A DNA stretch of 64,000 nucleotides from Spongilla lacustris (Eukaryota > Porifera > Demospongiae > Spongillida > Spongillidae). The position numbers were made by a program, and so were the translations under genes. The notes under the pieces are model-generated. The model was not told the DNA's origin and searched no databases. It was given only the letters and a program-made list of their open reading frames with translations. This document shows, one piece after another, positions 11,517 to 24,285 of this stretch; the stretch's first letter is position 1, and each line of letters begins with the position of its first letter. The stretch spans positions 16,072,674 through 16,136,673 of the forward strand of contig OX442416.1 of NCBI GenBank assembly GCA_949361645.1. The letters are read 5' to 3'.

Positions 11517-12000
11517 ATCAGCTCCAAGTTCGTATTTGGTCAGTTAATTCTTAGTCTTCAGCATCATCCTACGTTTCATTTTGCTTCCAATACGCCACGA
11601 CATGTGTTTTGCCCCTCAGTTTTTAGTTTCTCGAATTTTCCACTGTATACAACCTTGTTTTGACCTTCTTCATCATACCACACAGATATTTTTCAAAACT
11701 ACTCTTAAAAAGCTTTTTTTAAAACGATGCAAAAATCGTTGCAATCCAACGAATTTGAAAATGCCTACATACACTTAATAAACACAATCTCTGGTTTGCT
11801 TACACCCTCAGAACGATGCATATACACACAATCTCTGGCTGGCTTGCGCCCTAAGTCAAAAGAACAATGCATAGACACAAAGGCCTATTGTACAAACTAC
11901 TGATTGTGCATCACAGCAACAAGTTGAAGTTGTCAGGATCTTTAGGTTGCATGGGACTGAGTCCAATTGCCGGTGATCACAGAAAGATCCAATAACTCAT
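11517..12000. other. No gene recognised
   Basis: No coding pattern or clear repeat. A short degenerate direct repeat (ACACAATCTCTGG, twice, 11785-11840) is the only structure seen. Confidence 0.35.
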
Positions 12001-12003
12001 TGT

Positions 12004-12068
12004 GTATGCATGCATGCGTGCATGTGCATTGTGTGTGTATGTGTTGTGCATGTGTGTGTGTGCATGTG
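12004..12068. repeat. TG/CATG-rich microsatellite
   Basis: Interrupted (TGTG)(CATG) repeats. The same position in copy B (32630-32905) is expanded about fourfold. Confidence 0.8.
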
Positions 12069-12459
12069 GGTATCCAACCCAAATGCAACGGGCCATGTAC
12101 ATGTAGATGCTGAATCTATATGAACCTAGTTGTGGCACTGCCCAGGAGTGTAAGCACATCTTGTGTTGTAACAACCCAATTACATGTATGAACTGGCAAA
12201 GCAGATGGAGATGGAGTGATCTGGGCTACACATTCCTGATCTTGGAGTAAATAAATGTAGTGATGAATTACAGAAGTCATCTGAATAATGTGTTCTTGAA
12301 TAAAAACATACAGTTGTAGCAACTATCTGCATGCATGCATGCATCATGAAGGTCCACACTTTTTATTTACACTATCATGGTAAAATCCATATAATGGTTA
12401 TGTGCATATGCATGAGTTCTTATGTATTAACTTGCATGGCATCTAAAGAGTTAAAATAG

Positions 12460-12763
12460 TACAAGTAAATAAAAACATTCTCTATGAGAAAGTTGGTGGT
12501 TTATAGATTTGAAGACAATAGTGGTGTAAAAAGCAGGGAAACAAGCTAGGGTTGAATGATAAGGAAAAACGAAATAGTCCTATATTTAGCCCGGCACATA
12601 TTGTAGGACAATACATTGTTCATGCATGTGCTAAATATAGGACTATTTCGTTTTTCCTTATCATTCAACCCTAGCTTGTTTCCCTGCTTTTTACACCACT
12701 ATTGTCTTCAAATCCTATATACCACCAACTTTCTCATAGAGAATGTTTTTATTTACTTGTTTC
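12460..12763. repeat. Long inverted repeat, arms about 130 bp
   Basis: Left arm 12460-12597 and right arm 12631-12763 are near-identical in inverse orientation (outer words ACAAGTAAATAAAAACATTC and its complement; inner words GAAATAGTCCTATATTTAG and complement). The loop is about 33 bases. Copy B (33319-33510) has only the loop and right arm, so the left arm was either gained in A or lost in B. Confidence 0.9.
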
Positions 12764-12951
12764 ATTGCTTTTTATTCATAATTACTAACATAACTCTCGA
12801 TATTAGAAATCCAAGAATAGTATTCTGTACTTTAACATGGGTTGGTTTGAAGTACAAACCAATTTGTATTCAAACCAAAATGTTCATTTCAATTAAATTT
12901 GGTTTCATGCATAATTTGGTTGGATCAAATCAAATTATTTTACCGTGCATG

Positions 12952-13058
12952 CATGTATATGTGTATGTGTGCATGTGTATGTGTGCATGTGTATGGGTGC
13001 ATGTGTGTGCATACATGTGTGTGTGCATGTGTGTATGTGTGTGCATGTGTGTGTATGG
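12952..13058. repeat. TG/CATG microsatellite
   Basis: TGTGCATGTGTATG-type repeats, matched by 33735-33895 in copy B. The cysteine/valine/methionine open frames here are artefacts. Confidence 0.85.
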
Positions 13059-14239
13059 AACGCACCTAGCTCAGTATTGATGGAACAAGAGAGTTACAAA
13101 AGTGTTCTAAGTCCTACTGTTCGGCAGCATTCATCCAGCATAGTTCATTATTGTCTACTTGCTATCAGAATCTGCATGTGGTATATCGACATATGTAGCC
13201 GCATGACTGCATGAACACTTTAAGCATACATGTACACCAAGCTGTAACCTGCGAAATACATATTTAAATGACTGAAGATAAATAAATAAGAATTTAAGGA
13301 TGTGGCCGGCATCACTAAATCACAGTTACTGCAATAGCACAAGCAAAGAAAGGTAGTTTAATGCATGCACAGTATATTGTACATGTACTTCATACTTAAA
13401 TAGGTCTGTGTGAGACTGTGAGTGAATACAACAAAACATGTCGTAGCAATTACTCGTTCGGCACATGGATCCTGATGACACACACCTCAGATAAAACTAT
13501 GTGTGACACTTTGCTATGGGTTCAATAACAATAGAGAATTTATTGCTGCATGGATTTAGCTAAGATGGCAACTGCATGGTTTGCCTGTACACTTCAACTG
13601 CATGCAGGACCGGTATACCTGATCATGTTCAGTATGCATCATAATGAATATTTGCATGATGCATGAACAGAAACGTACAAAGACATTGCTATTGCAAGAA
13701 ACACAATATGTGTGTGTATGAATCCAAAAGATCCACAAGGTAACACTTTATGCATGTGTGAGACTTAGCATGTGCGATGAACACAAGCACACCATTTTAT
13801 TGTTCAGACTAATGATGGTAGTGCAATCTCATCAACTGTTGCATGTGTAAATGTATGATTATGTATTGTTATATGCCCAATTGTAGTGGATTGCATGAAA
13901 ACTGAAAACCATAGAAAAGCTATCACACCTCCGACATTTAGAGGAAAGTGTTGATCAGAACTCCATGCAAGTACATATATTTGGTTACTACAAAATGAGT
14001 CCCGAGCACAATGGACCATGCTAAAGAACTGCATTAGATTCGCATGATTTCACTAATGCTACATGCGCATGGTAATCGTAATCACTTGGAACAGGAATCT
14101 GTAACCCACAGCATTTGAAGCACACCTTCAAGTTGAGAACTGCCAGCCAGTTCCTTCCCCCACCACCCTCCCCCCTCCCACCCATAAAATGTGCTTGGGC
14201 CTGCATCACTATATGAGATCAGGTATGCTGTTTAAATTT

Positions 14240-14600
14240 ATATATGTATATAGTTTTAATAGTCCCTTTAAATACTGTACTTCTAATACTGCCAATAACA
14301 CACACAGTCATTAATTTAAAAAGGTTGAAATATATAATGGCAAGTGTCATGCAGGTTTGCCAAAGGCCAGTCGGTTTCGCCCACAAGGCAAGAAGCAGGG
14401 GAGTAGATAGTCACACCATGCATGCATATGCCAGCAATTGTATGATGCTCGTCCTTTGTTAACTCTGTGTGTGCTTTGACTGATTTCATGCAGTTGCCCT
14501 GTCTCAGATAGAAAGCTGTTTTTTAAAATTAATAACTGTGTGTGTTATTGGCAGTATTAAAAGTGCAAGGATTATGGTATTAAAACTGATTAAAAAAACT
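14240..14600. mobile_element. Foldback MITE, copy 1
   Basis: The ends are inverted (AATACTGCCAATAACACACACAG near 14290 versus its complement near 14530-14555; GTTTTAATAG-type words farther out). A near-identical copy lies at 37470-37830. It has no coding capacity. Confidence 0.6.
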
Positions 14601-14751
14601 ACCTTGTGCATATTGTGTATGCACAAGGTAACACATTTAGTGTTTCTTGCAACAGCAATGTCTGTGCACGTTTCTGTTCATGCATCATACAAATATTCAT
14701 TATGATGCATACTGAACATGATCAGGTGTATCGAACCCATAGCACAGTGTC

Positions 14752-15527
14752 CAGTGGCGTACCCAGGATTTCTGTGAGGGGGTGCTGGAAGGGGAGGTAC
14801 TAGCCAGGGGGAGGGTGCGGGAGGGGGATGAGCCCCCTCCCGCGCGAAGCGCGGAAGCATTGGATGAAATATTGTGTCTGGTTTATGAAGCCTCGTGGTT
14901 TCATGTGCAGTAGCAGCTTCGCAATAAATATTTATAAAGCTGTCATGCAGTACAACAAACATAATAATTATATCATATTCAATTTGGTAAATTAGTTTTG
15001 TCATAGGCTGTATTTCTATTTATATTTACTTAGAAGTCTTTTGATTTACCACACTTATGAGGACAGCATTATGTTATAGCATCAACATGGAAATAATGAA
15101 ACTGAGCAAGGATGCATGCAGCAAGAAATTGTTTTCAAACATCCAGGATGTACTCCATTTGCAGTCTTCGTGGATTATGCCTACAAAATTAATCAATGCC
15201 TGTGCCAAGCTACTGGAACGTGGTTGTTCATCTCGAGTCAAATCTGCATGTACATGTACGTGGTATAAAAATTAAAATGGCATTAAATAACAAATGGTAA
15301 TTTTACCGATATTGGCTGAAGTGACATCGTCACTTGAAACAGCCAATGAGGTCGCCGCACTTGGTGGCACTACTTTAAATGTTTGGAAGTGCTTCAAAAT
15401 CGACATGATCGAACACGCGCGGCGGCTAATTGTTAATAATACAAAAGTATAATTTTTAATAATGTTAGCACCTATGGCCGAGGGGGGTGCTCAAGCACCC
15501 AGAGCACCCTCTCTGGATACGCCACTG
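14752..15527. mobile_element. Non-autonomous DNA element, 5-bp target-site duplication
   Basis: The inverted ends are CAGTGGCGTACCCAGGATTT at the left and, on the other strand at the right, CAGTGGCGTATCCAGAG. GTGTC flanks both sides (14747-14751 and 15528-15532). The opposite arm of the surrounding inverted repeat (around 13505-13525) preserves the empty site GTGTGACAC. The interior has no transposase. It shares ends and duplication length with 38760-39022 and 47776-48557. Confidence 0.75.
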
Positions 15528-15777
15528 GTGTCTGTGTGTTGAATGATACATCAGGATCCATGTGCCCAACAAGTAATTGCCACTGACGTGTTTTATTTTG
15601 TTGTATACTCGGGCTCTCACACACACCTATTTAAGTATGAAGTACATGTACAATATACTGTGCATGCATTAAACTATCTTTCTTTGCTTGTGCTATTGCA
15701 GTAAAACAATAACTGTGATTTAGTGATGCCCGCCATGTCCTTAAATTCTTCAGTCACTAGTTCCGGCGAGCACAGCA

Positions 15778-17149
15778 CAATTATTAATTGATGCTTGGCT
15801 TTTCCATAGATAATAGACTGGAAAAGCATTGATGCTTGTGAGTTACACATGTATGACACTCCCCTGTACACACATGTGCAATCCATTCACTTCTCTACAG
15901 CCTCCCTTCCCCTCTCTACACTCGCCTCTATGCACTGCAGGAGGAGTTGGCAGCCCCAACTCTTACAGACACTATACTATGGGCTGATAAGAATTTAACA
16001 TGCAATGCCATTTGTGAGTTAGGAAATGGAGACGCACATGTGTATACACACGCAAAAATTGAAAATGAATGTTTTTTAAGCAAACAGAATGATCAGTCCT
16101 CTTGTGTGATGGTACATTATGCTACGTTAACACACACCCTCACACTCTTTAAGCAGAGAGTCTCCACCCATACAAGCACTATGACTTGGGACATCATCAT
16201 TGAAAGCACACCTCACTTAAAAACATAAATCTTCCTCATACATTGTGCATATCGTCTATAGTTGTATGCTATACATAACCAGGACACTACATTCAGTGAA
16301 TTTGAATGGACACCCCACCTTCAATATCATGTACATATCATGTACATGTACCTTGCCCTTGCTAAGTAAAACTTGATAGATGGTGTGAACTCGTATCATT
16401 AATATCTCTCACAAGAAGGGAAGATGCAAATCAAATTCATATAAAACCTAGTCATTTGCTATGAATGTAATTAGGTACCTGCATGTTTGTAAAATGCTTC
16501 TAACATGTACAACAGGCCATTTGGCAAATGATGCACTGCACTGCACATACACCAATAGGAGAAACCATGCATCTACTCTGATAAACATAACAGGATCCTT
16601 GATTCTCAAAATCCACAATGGTAGCTCACTAAAAAGACATAACAAAATTGTAATGACTTTAAAAAAAAATACTCAGTACATACCTTAACAGCATGAAAAA
16701 TCATCTTCTATGGAATTAAAGCACACTCTGACTTAACAAAAAAGCAGAGCACACATGAACTTCAATCATCAGCCTTCAAATTATATGGGGGGTAGCTGGA
16801 GGCATTTAATATTAATCCTGTACATTAAGAATATTGGGGGTTTTTAAGGGCTCTGCAGAGCCTTTTTAAAATAAAAGCCCCACATTTGATTATTCAGTTG
16901 TGGTGTACATGTAATGATATAAGATTTGTCTTTTTAGTTTTGCCCCCCCCCCCCCCCCCCCCATCTCCCCTCACCCCACCCCCACCCCACCCCCGCCTTG
17001 TTAAATTCTTAGACCAGGGGATGCTTCCATGTAAATGACACCTTAAACCTGTTTTTTAAGCACTTTGAAAACTTACATAGCTTTGTTACTTTCAGAAAAC
17101 GATTAATTAAAGGGTTACTTTACAAGCTCTACGATGATTGGAGAAAAGC
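15778..17149. other. No gene recognised; contains a poly-C run
   Basis: Mixed AT-rich sequence with a C-rich run at 16944-16996. Open frames at 15947-16228 and 16448-16688 have no recognisable content. Confidence 0.35.
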
Positions 17150-17345
17150 AGTAATAGAACCAATAGAAATGCAGGGATGTTAACCAATAGAAATTCAGGG
17201 ATTTTTAACCAATAGAAATGCAGGGGTAGTTGACCAATACAAAAGCAGGGATAGTTGACCAGTAGAAAAGCAAGGATAGTTGACCAATAGAAAAGCAGGG
17301 ATAGTTGACCAATAGAAAAGCAGGGATAGTTGACCAATAGAATGC
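17150..17345. repeat. Tandem repeat, 24-25 bp unit, about eight copies
   Basis: The unit is ACCAATAGAAAAGCAGGGATAGTTG with small changes. The leucine/phenylalanine-rich minus-strand frames over it are by-products of the repeat. Confidence 0.9.
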
Positions 17346-17420
17346 AGTATTTGGAGACCAATTAGATTATCCAAAAAAGAAAAATGGTGCAGTTCCTTTG
17401 TGTGCACATGACTGTGAAGA

Positions 17421-18455
17421 ATGCCTCAAGCAGCAAGAGCCCATCGACTGACAGTAGAGCAAAGAGCTGCAATAGTAACGCTCTACTATGAGAGTAGAAA
17501 AAATGCTTACCTCACATTAAGTAGGTTCAGGAGGGACTACCCAGCCTACAAAACTTTGTGCCAAAGCACTGTGCTTAGGTTGGTATCTAAATTTGAGTAG
17601 CATGGGAAAACAGACTTAAGCAGCATTGTAGAAGGAAGAAGTCTGTTAGAATGCTGTCAACATTAACATCCTTGCTCAGTGCATACAGAGGAATCCCCAT
17701 GTCAGTACACGGCGCATTCAAGCTCACAAAAGGCTCAAGAGGTCAAGCACACAGAAGATGTTGAAGAAGGACCTCCACATGAAGGCATACAGCCATCCTC
17801 CTGCAGTACAGGCTTTAAAAGCACCTGATGCTGCCAAGAGGGTATCGTGGGCTGAGGATTTCCTTGATGCAGTCATACTGGACTTCACTTACCCAGACCA
17901 CTTTTCATCTCAATGGAACTGTCAATCAGCACAATGCCATCACCTGGGCCACCCAGAACCCCTATGTCTATATTGAGAGAGATGCCCAGAAAAAAGCTGG
18001 GGTGAAGTTGTGGGTGGGTCTTATCAAGGACAATATCATTGGTCCATTTTTCTTTGATAGTTCAGTGACTGGGGATGTCTATCTAAATCTGCTGAAGAGA
18101 AGTGTGTGGCCAGCTCTCAGAGCATTGATGGGAGACGAGATCGTTCTTGTTTATTTCCAACAAGATGGAGCATCAGCACACTACTCCAAAGTTGCTCGGA
18201 GATGGTTGGACCATACATTCAAAGAGAGATGGATAGGAAGAGCTGGACCTATACCATGGCCAGCAAGAAGTCCAAACCTATCACCTTTGGACTTTTGGCT
18301 GTGGGGCTACCTTAGGGATCAAGTCTATGGACAATAGTTGGATACATTGAGGGAATTGAGGATGGCAATTCAGAATGCAATCTAAGCCATCAAAAGTAGT
18401 GGAAAATGCTAGAAATTCAAGGACTTCAGTTGGGCAATCACTTTCTCGATAGAGA
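17421..18455 (+). pseudogene. Mariner-family DD41D transposase pseudogene, copy 1
   Basis: The frame opens at ATG 17421 with a helix-turn-helix region (LTVEQRAAIVTLYYES...STVLRLVSKFE) and stops at 17598. A second helix-turn-helix segment follows in another frame near 17690-17760 (QRNPHVSTRRIQAHKRLKRS). The catalytic domain runs through 17758-18337: the first aspartate region is deleted (the element lacks the WTDEAIF segment seen in copy 2), then YFQQDGASAHYS and RSPNLSPLDFWLWGYL. Forty-one residues separate the second and third aspartates, which is the rosa-type DD41D signature. The stop, deletion and frameshifts make it inactive. Homology to copy 2 (40787-41803) starts at TGTGCACATGACTGTGA and ends at TTCAAGGACTTCAGTTGGGCA. 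No terminal inverted repeats were seen. Confidence 0.88.
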
Positions 18456-19114
18456 AGTTTTTGATTTACTTGTTCCCCTATTTTTTTTTCTCTGCCAGGA
18501 GTGTTCAGTCAATATAATATATGGCTTAGTGTATTCGTTGCAATGCTTAGGACGCTTAGATTCCTCGTATCAGTATCGGGTAGTATATAGGCCTCTGTTT
18601 AATTTTATTGATATAGGCCTACCTATATCTTAAACTCAGAGTTCTCCTTGTTAACGGGCCGTTTTCTTTGGCTTGGTCACCTTTCCCGAATTAGAACCGC
18701 CTGTTATAAACGTGTCTGCAGCTGCGACGTTAATTTTGCGTAGCCTGGCAACAGTAAATTAAGAAGCGTGTGTGATGTCACATTGCATACTGCTAGGTAA
18801 CGAGAATTTTCACCAATAATGAATTGCACCTGCTTGTGTTATTTCACGGCATTTCATCACCAGCTAACAACTGTAGGTCGTATTTGTAGGAAAGGGCATG
18901 TTTGGAAATCAAATGCTACTTTTCAAGCTAATCTCGTCTTCTTACGACGTTCCTGTCGTGAGTTATACGTGATGAACGGAAGGAGGAGGAGGAGGAGGAG
19001 ATGAACAAAAATTAAATGGCGGAATTTTGGTACCGACTTGTCACTCACGTAAACGGCACTCTTTAGCGAAGCTCACGTACATATCGGTCATGTTTGTGAT
19101 GGATTATATGCGAG
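18456..19114. other. No gene recognised
   Basis: Only a short (GGA)n run at 18980-19000 stands out. Confidence 0.35.
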
Positions 19115-19122
19115 CTGGCGAC

Positions 19123-19185
19123 AGTGGCGAGGTGGCTTGTCTGTCACTGGGGGGGCAAATACACAGACTGCCGCCCCCCCTCCCC

Positions 19186-19258
<73 letters not shown>

Positions 19259-19898
19259 ACACACACACACACCCATGCTACCTTTCTGTCAGAATTTCTA
19301 ATCTCGTTGCAGGGGCGGATGCAGGATTTCGACGAGGAGGGGGCGGTTTCTACATAAATAATTGATTAGAGGGAGGGGAGGGGCGCGCGCTTCGCGCGCG
19401 AAAATTTTTGTGGTGCGCGTTCTAATTTTTCCACAGATTATATTGGAAACTAAGGCAATCAACACCAATAAATAGTGCCCTCTGTTCGAGCAGCACGATA
19501 ACAATAACAAAAACTGGTAGCAATTAACACGTAGCCGATTCTAGATCTCATGACATCAGTCAAACCGAAATTTTGGCCGGAACTATTTACAACTATAGAG
19601 CAATGTATACTTGGATTGTTTTACCTACGTAACCGCACTATTACGTAAGAAATGCTATAAATTATATCACGTGGGGTGAAATCCCGCCTTCTTTCTTCCG
19701 ATTGCCGACGTTCGCTACTGATGAACTCGTCCCCAGCATTATGACTCTATACTACATAAATAATCGTATTAATTAAACACATTTCATGTAATTTGCTTAG
19801 TGGCTGGTGCGCCCCTATCGTCATTTTGGCGCCCCCTTTTTAAGGCCCGCTGGGGGGGGCAATTGCCCCCCCTGCCCCCCCCGGCCACCTCGCCACTG
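19123..19898. mobile_element. hAT-type MITE with 8-bp target-site duplication and internal (CA)n
   Basis: The ends CAGTGGCGAGGTGGC and its exact complement GCCACCTCGCCACTG bound a 776-bp element. Flanks GCTGGCGA (19115-19122) and GCTTGCGA (19899-19906) agree at seven of eight positions. Inside are a (CA)n microsatellite at 19190-19272 and a CGCGCGCTTCGCGCGCG hairpin near 19383. A second terminus-like word, CAGGGGCGGATGCAGG at 19312, is followed by sequence resembling the right end of 47776-48557, suggesting an older nested fragment. Confidence 0.75.
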
Positions 19899-19906
19899 GC
19901 TTGCGA

Positions 19907-20084
19907 GTAAAGGCAATGCTTCGTTAGAATCGTTACCGTTTTAAAACGCTCGATCGAAAACCACGCCCACGAAGCCAATCCTACATAGGACCCACTACCG
20001 TGGGTCCTGATTATTATACTATAAATATAACAATGCATGCAAGTGTTTCTGTTTATAGAGAATGAATCCGAATAATAGTCGATA
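19907..20084. other. No gene recognised
   Basis: Short linker between the hAT MITE and the dispersed repeat. Nothing further is seen. Confidence 0.3.
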
Positions 20085-20178
20085 ATGTATTATTATATAG
20101 GCGCTTATATCTCTGCTCATATAGGCCTACATGTGTTGATCGAGTCACGATTCCATTCATAATTTGCAACCCTTTAAG

Positions 20179-22306
20179 TAGGTACTTTAATAAATTTTTG
20201 AAAATGAATAAAACTAGAACTCTTATGCATAGCCTAAAAGAGCAAATTGAATGCATCAAAAATATGCTTTTGCTACGGAAAACAGATTACTATTTCAAAA
20301 GTTATAACGTTTCAAACATTACGTCGCTGGTGACTAACAATGTACGCGATGTGAATGGACCGCGATATAAAAAACTGTGACCACTTGACTTCTCCATGCA
20401 ACTACTGTAAAAGTATTCAAGATAATGATGCCATATTTGCATAAAATACAACATAGGTACTCTTTATAAGGTTCACAGAGTCAATTACACATTACATCTA
20501 AATTTAGCTGTCTCATTATATAATCTAGCTGCCAATACGGCAATAGCCCGTATAGCGATATCATAATGTTCTCCCCTATTTATTCCCATTCATCATTCTT
20601 CCAATGTGTAATAATTACTTTAGGAACTTGAGACTTCTTTGATTGATTTACACATATTATATGTCCATTGTATAGCACATCAGTTTTGATGATCCACATA
20701 CCATAGGTGTTCAATATACAGACCATTAATAACTGATCACGCCCATAGCCATTGAGACATCAGGAGAGAGCTTGACCATCACCTTAGGCAGGCATGAGGA
20801 GAGTGCAATGTAGGCTCTTACTTGCTACAAAGGCTATCAGTTGCAGTACAATGTGGAAATGCTGCTTCTGTTGTGGATTCTGTATCGTTTTATTAGTATA
20901 GTTACTTATTGTGCATTGTTTATGCTTACCTTATTATTACAAATAACTGAAACGTTGGATAAAACGCTTCAAAAATATTACATTAATTTTTTTTTATTAT
21001 GAGGTATTAGGAAACTCATTTGATAATTCCACTTCCTTTTCTGCCACACATTGCAACTTCTTTTCTATCTTCCTCCTTGAACTGTTCTCCTTCTTTTGAA
21101 TCCTATCTTTAAGTTGCTGATCTTGCAATATAGAAATGTTGTGTTCATGTTGTTTACTAACTAACTTTACTCTCTAAGCTTATCAGATGCAAAATTTAAC
21201 CGGGCTATATTTTCTTGCTTGTTCTGAGAGTGTGCACACAACCACTGCATTGTTCCATTCATTTTACATCTCAAGTTACGTTTCCATCATTTAACATTAT
21301 ATCCTTTTCTATAAAGGTAACTGATCAATCAGCCAGTCCAAAGGTGCATTGTGTTCAGCAAACATACTTGGTGAACAATGGATGGTGATAGATGAGCTAA
21401 AGTACCTTCAAGGTAGCCATGCAACTGTGTCTACTGTATTACACATACTTCAAGTAGTTAGTGTACTACAATTTCTATTATCTTATCTTGTTCTGTTGTG
21501 TCACGTGCAGAATTTTGTAGTTCAAGGTTCAGGGAGAGCACCTCCAATTTGATCCAAAGCTACTTCAATAACTGGGCATATGCTGGTTATGGGTAGATGT
21601 ATTTCTCAATGTTACTGCATAGCTAGAATACACTAACATGAAAATATTGTCTTGAAAAATACGCTGTGTGGGCACCATCATATTTTGATGATTGAGCTGT
21701 TTTTAATGATATACAATACTTTCCATAACTAACGCGTGCCTTGACGAATTCGGTGCGTACTAAATAGAACTATCACACAACTCTTTGACACATAAACAAA
21801 ATAGATTGTGTATGCGTTGAAGATACAAAAAATAAGTTTAATTCCCAGGGCTCTAACACAGAAATACCAGGTTAAGCATTATTATGTCAAGCTCTAAGCA
21901 ATCCAACAGTAAACACCTGTGCCGATAAATGGACCCTTGGGCACCATCCAAAGCTCATGAAATTTTATCCTGATATAGGCTAGGACCTAATAAACATGGA
22001 AAACGCTTCCTCAATTGAGTGCTTTAAGAATCTAGGGAATGGCTAATCGCGACCGATTACTATGGAAATCAACGAGGCACACAAAATAACGCCGTAGGCT
22101 GGCTTACATTTAGATACCAATAGTGTATCGGGCAACCCCTTTTGTTCTGTATTATAGCAATAAAGTCCTAAATACCTTGCAAACAACTTTACAAAGCGCG
22201 CGTCTTCTTAAGCACTCGTAGAGAAATCCTAAATACGGTCACAGTTTTCGACGAAATTTAGATCACCAGTTTCCGCCTACGCAAACGCAATTTATTAAAG
22301 TACCTA
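20179..22306. mobile_element. 2.1 kb transposon with TAGGTACTTTAATAAATT inverted ends
   Basis: The left end TAGGTACTTTAATAAATT is matched at the right by its complement, ending AAAGTACCTA at 22306. CTTTAAG (7 bp) is present on both sides (20172-20178 and 22307-22313) and occurs once at the empty site in copies A and B. A decayed minus-strand coding remnant lies at 20997-21262. The superfamily is not determined. Confidence 0.75.
20997..21262 (-). pseudogene. Degenerate coiled-coil coding remnant inside the 2.1 kb transposon
   Basis: On the minus strand from 21262 the sequence reads MNGTMQWLCAHSQNKQENI... and then, after one frameshift near 21175, continues as a charged helix (LVSKQHEHNISILQDQQLKD, then Lys/Arg/Glu-rich) ending NEFPNTS and a stop at 20997-20999. 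The charge pattern suggests the C-terminal tail of a transposon-encoded protein. No catalytic domain is seen and the family is not recognised. Confidence 0.4.
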
Positions 22307-22357
22307 CTTTAAGTACATACCTGGTTATGGCAAAGCAGCCGTGCTGTAAAGAATTCA

Positions 22358-24285
22358 CAGGCCCGTAGCCATAGAGGGTGCATTAGGTGCATTTGCACCC
22401 CCCCCCCCCCCCCCGCCTGCCGCTAGGTCCGCTCTATTTGGTCCAATGAATATAATTACATTAGAACGCATTAGTAAATCGCCTTACACAGTCAAGTTTG
22501 TACATATGCTGTCTAGGAAACAAATTACATTGTATTTTAACACGTTTACACTGTCAACACGTGATTTTCACGTTTGAATTGTAACTTGTTTAATAGGAGC
22601 CAGGCCACTTCAGATCAGTCAGGTTCGAACCAAGCAATGACTATTGGTATTATTGGCGGCATGCGTGGTTATTACGTGTATATCAGTCCGTCCATGGGGT
22701 CTGCGACTCGCAAAAGTGAAATTAAATAAAGCCTACTTTACGACGGGCAATGTAGAAGTTCCTGCAAGCAAAAAAAAAAAAAAAAAAAAAAAGGCTGTGC
22801 CGAAACTAGCACCTCTGTCCTTAGATAGTTTAGAGATATCTGTATATGATTCCACATCATGCAGTGTGCATGTACACGTATAAAACTGGCGATCAGCAAA
22901 CATATATCAATCCAGCACAGCGTTCCTCTGTGAATTAAGTTGAATGTAAGGAGCAGATGGATGTTACTGAGTCGATGGAGGTCACTGAGTTACCAATTGA
23001 TCAGTTCGAATTCTCTGCAGGGTTGTATAATAGTTCGATAGCAGTATATAAATTTGCCAAAAGATTTTGGGATAATTAATGATGTGTCCACTGCTTGTTT
23101 TCATTGCTGCATTTCACTGAAGGGCTAACATCGACCGAAACTGAGATGCTTCCTATAAAATTCGTAGTTAATGGTGCATTGTCAAAGGTGGATCTACCAT
23201 GGTTACTTCATCCATTTTTATATAGTATAGCCAGTCTATACAATTAAAGTTAGCTAACAATGCATTTTTTATAAACTTATCTAGTTTGTAACGTTCTTTC
23301 CATGCAGTTCCAATTGTCGCCCGTTATTGCTCGTTCTTTCGGTTCCGCATAACATGTTGCCTGTTGTTTCAGTTCTACGTAACATGTTGCCTGCATGTTG
23401 TTTCAGACATGCAGTTCCACGTAAACATGTTGCTTGCATGTTGTTTAAGTTCCGCGTTGTTGCATGTTGCATAAACAACACAACATTATGCGCATATGCG
23501 CTGTGGAAGTTCCCTATCGGATGCTAATTGAATTGGATGCATGGGTCGCTATGATCTAAAGTTTTTAGGGCCGTCAAATATCTATTGCAGGCACTGATAG
23601 TTGATAATGAAAAGTGATTGTGATTAAATTAATTAACTCGCAAAGTTCTAGCGTACACAGCACTCCCCCATAACCCTTGACTGGTGGACGCAAGGGTACT
23701 TGGTAACCCCCCCCCCCCCCCCCCCCCTTCACCCCACCCCCACCATATTTCTGGCTTGGATCCGCCAATATCAGGCATAAAAGGGGGCAGTGCATTAACG
23801 AACCATTTCGGGCGTGGAAATAAAGGTGACCTAGACTGGCTATAACCTGGCATTGTTACATATTCATTATGAATCAAAAGGTTGTCGATAGTTGGGTGAT
23901 ATATACCCATCTTAATTCCCTTTAATTGCACCTTTCACTGTTAGCTAGAGTTGCATTTATAATGATTCAACTGGTGTAGAGGAACGTAGGAACGGCTTGC
24001 GCAATACAATGTAAATAACTGGATTGACACTTATCACCATCCGAAACTCATTTACAGACTCAAAACTGCATGCGAGTCAAGCAACAAGCATGCACAAATA
24101 TGCCCGCAGTATGTTCTAGCAAATGCATGCCCAAGCATGACATAATTAACACTTGGCTTTGCATGTCAGGCATCCTTGACAACAGAAATGGCCATACAGG
24201 TCCAGGTAAGGTGGGATTTGCACACACACACACACCCCCCCCCCCCCCCCCCCCCCCCCCAGCTAAATGTCTGGCTATGGGCCTG
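22358..24285. mobile_element. 1.9 kb transposon with CAGGCCCGTAGCCA inverted ends
   Basis: The left end CAGGCCCGTAGCCA and the right end on the other strand CAGGCCCATAGCCAG bound the insert. AATTC flanks both sides (22352-22356 and 24286-24290), consistent with a 5-bp target-site duplication plus one extra A at the left. The interior contains homopolymers (C at 22390-22414, A at 22770-22792, C at 23709-23728 and 24237-24260) and a short (CACA) run, but no transposase frame. It is inserted into repeat R beside the 2.1 kb transposon. Confidence 0.7.

Larger units (their letters stand above)
12070..13260. repeat. Segmental duplication copy A, distal block 1
   Basis: Direct homology to 32907-34103, starting at CCAACCCAAATGCAACGG and ending at CTGCGAAATACATATTT; offset about 20.83-20.84 kb. 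It contains no convincing gene. Confidence 0.85.
13285..15777. repeat. Large imperfect inverted repeat (duplication copy A, distal block 2)
   Basis: Left arm 13285-13705 reappears inverted at 14637-15777 (for example CACAGTTACTGCAATAGCAC versus its complement near 15690-15720, and the stretch around TATACCTGATCATGTTCAG at both ends). The right arm is interrupted by the element at 14752-15527 and lacks about 90 bases of the left arm. The centre holds the foldback MITE at 14240-14600. Copy B has the corresponding blocks at 36370-36900 and 36560-37860, but in another arrangement. Confidence 0.75.

Noticed and set aside
12616..13080. 154-codon plus-strand frame
   Set aside because: It starts in the loop of the long inverted repeat and ends in a TG microsatellite; the frame differs in copy B.
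19027..19365. Thr/His frames and their Val/Cys antisense
   Set aside because: Products of a (CA)n microsatellite inside a hAT MITE.
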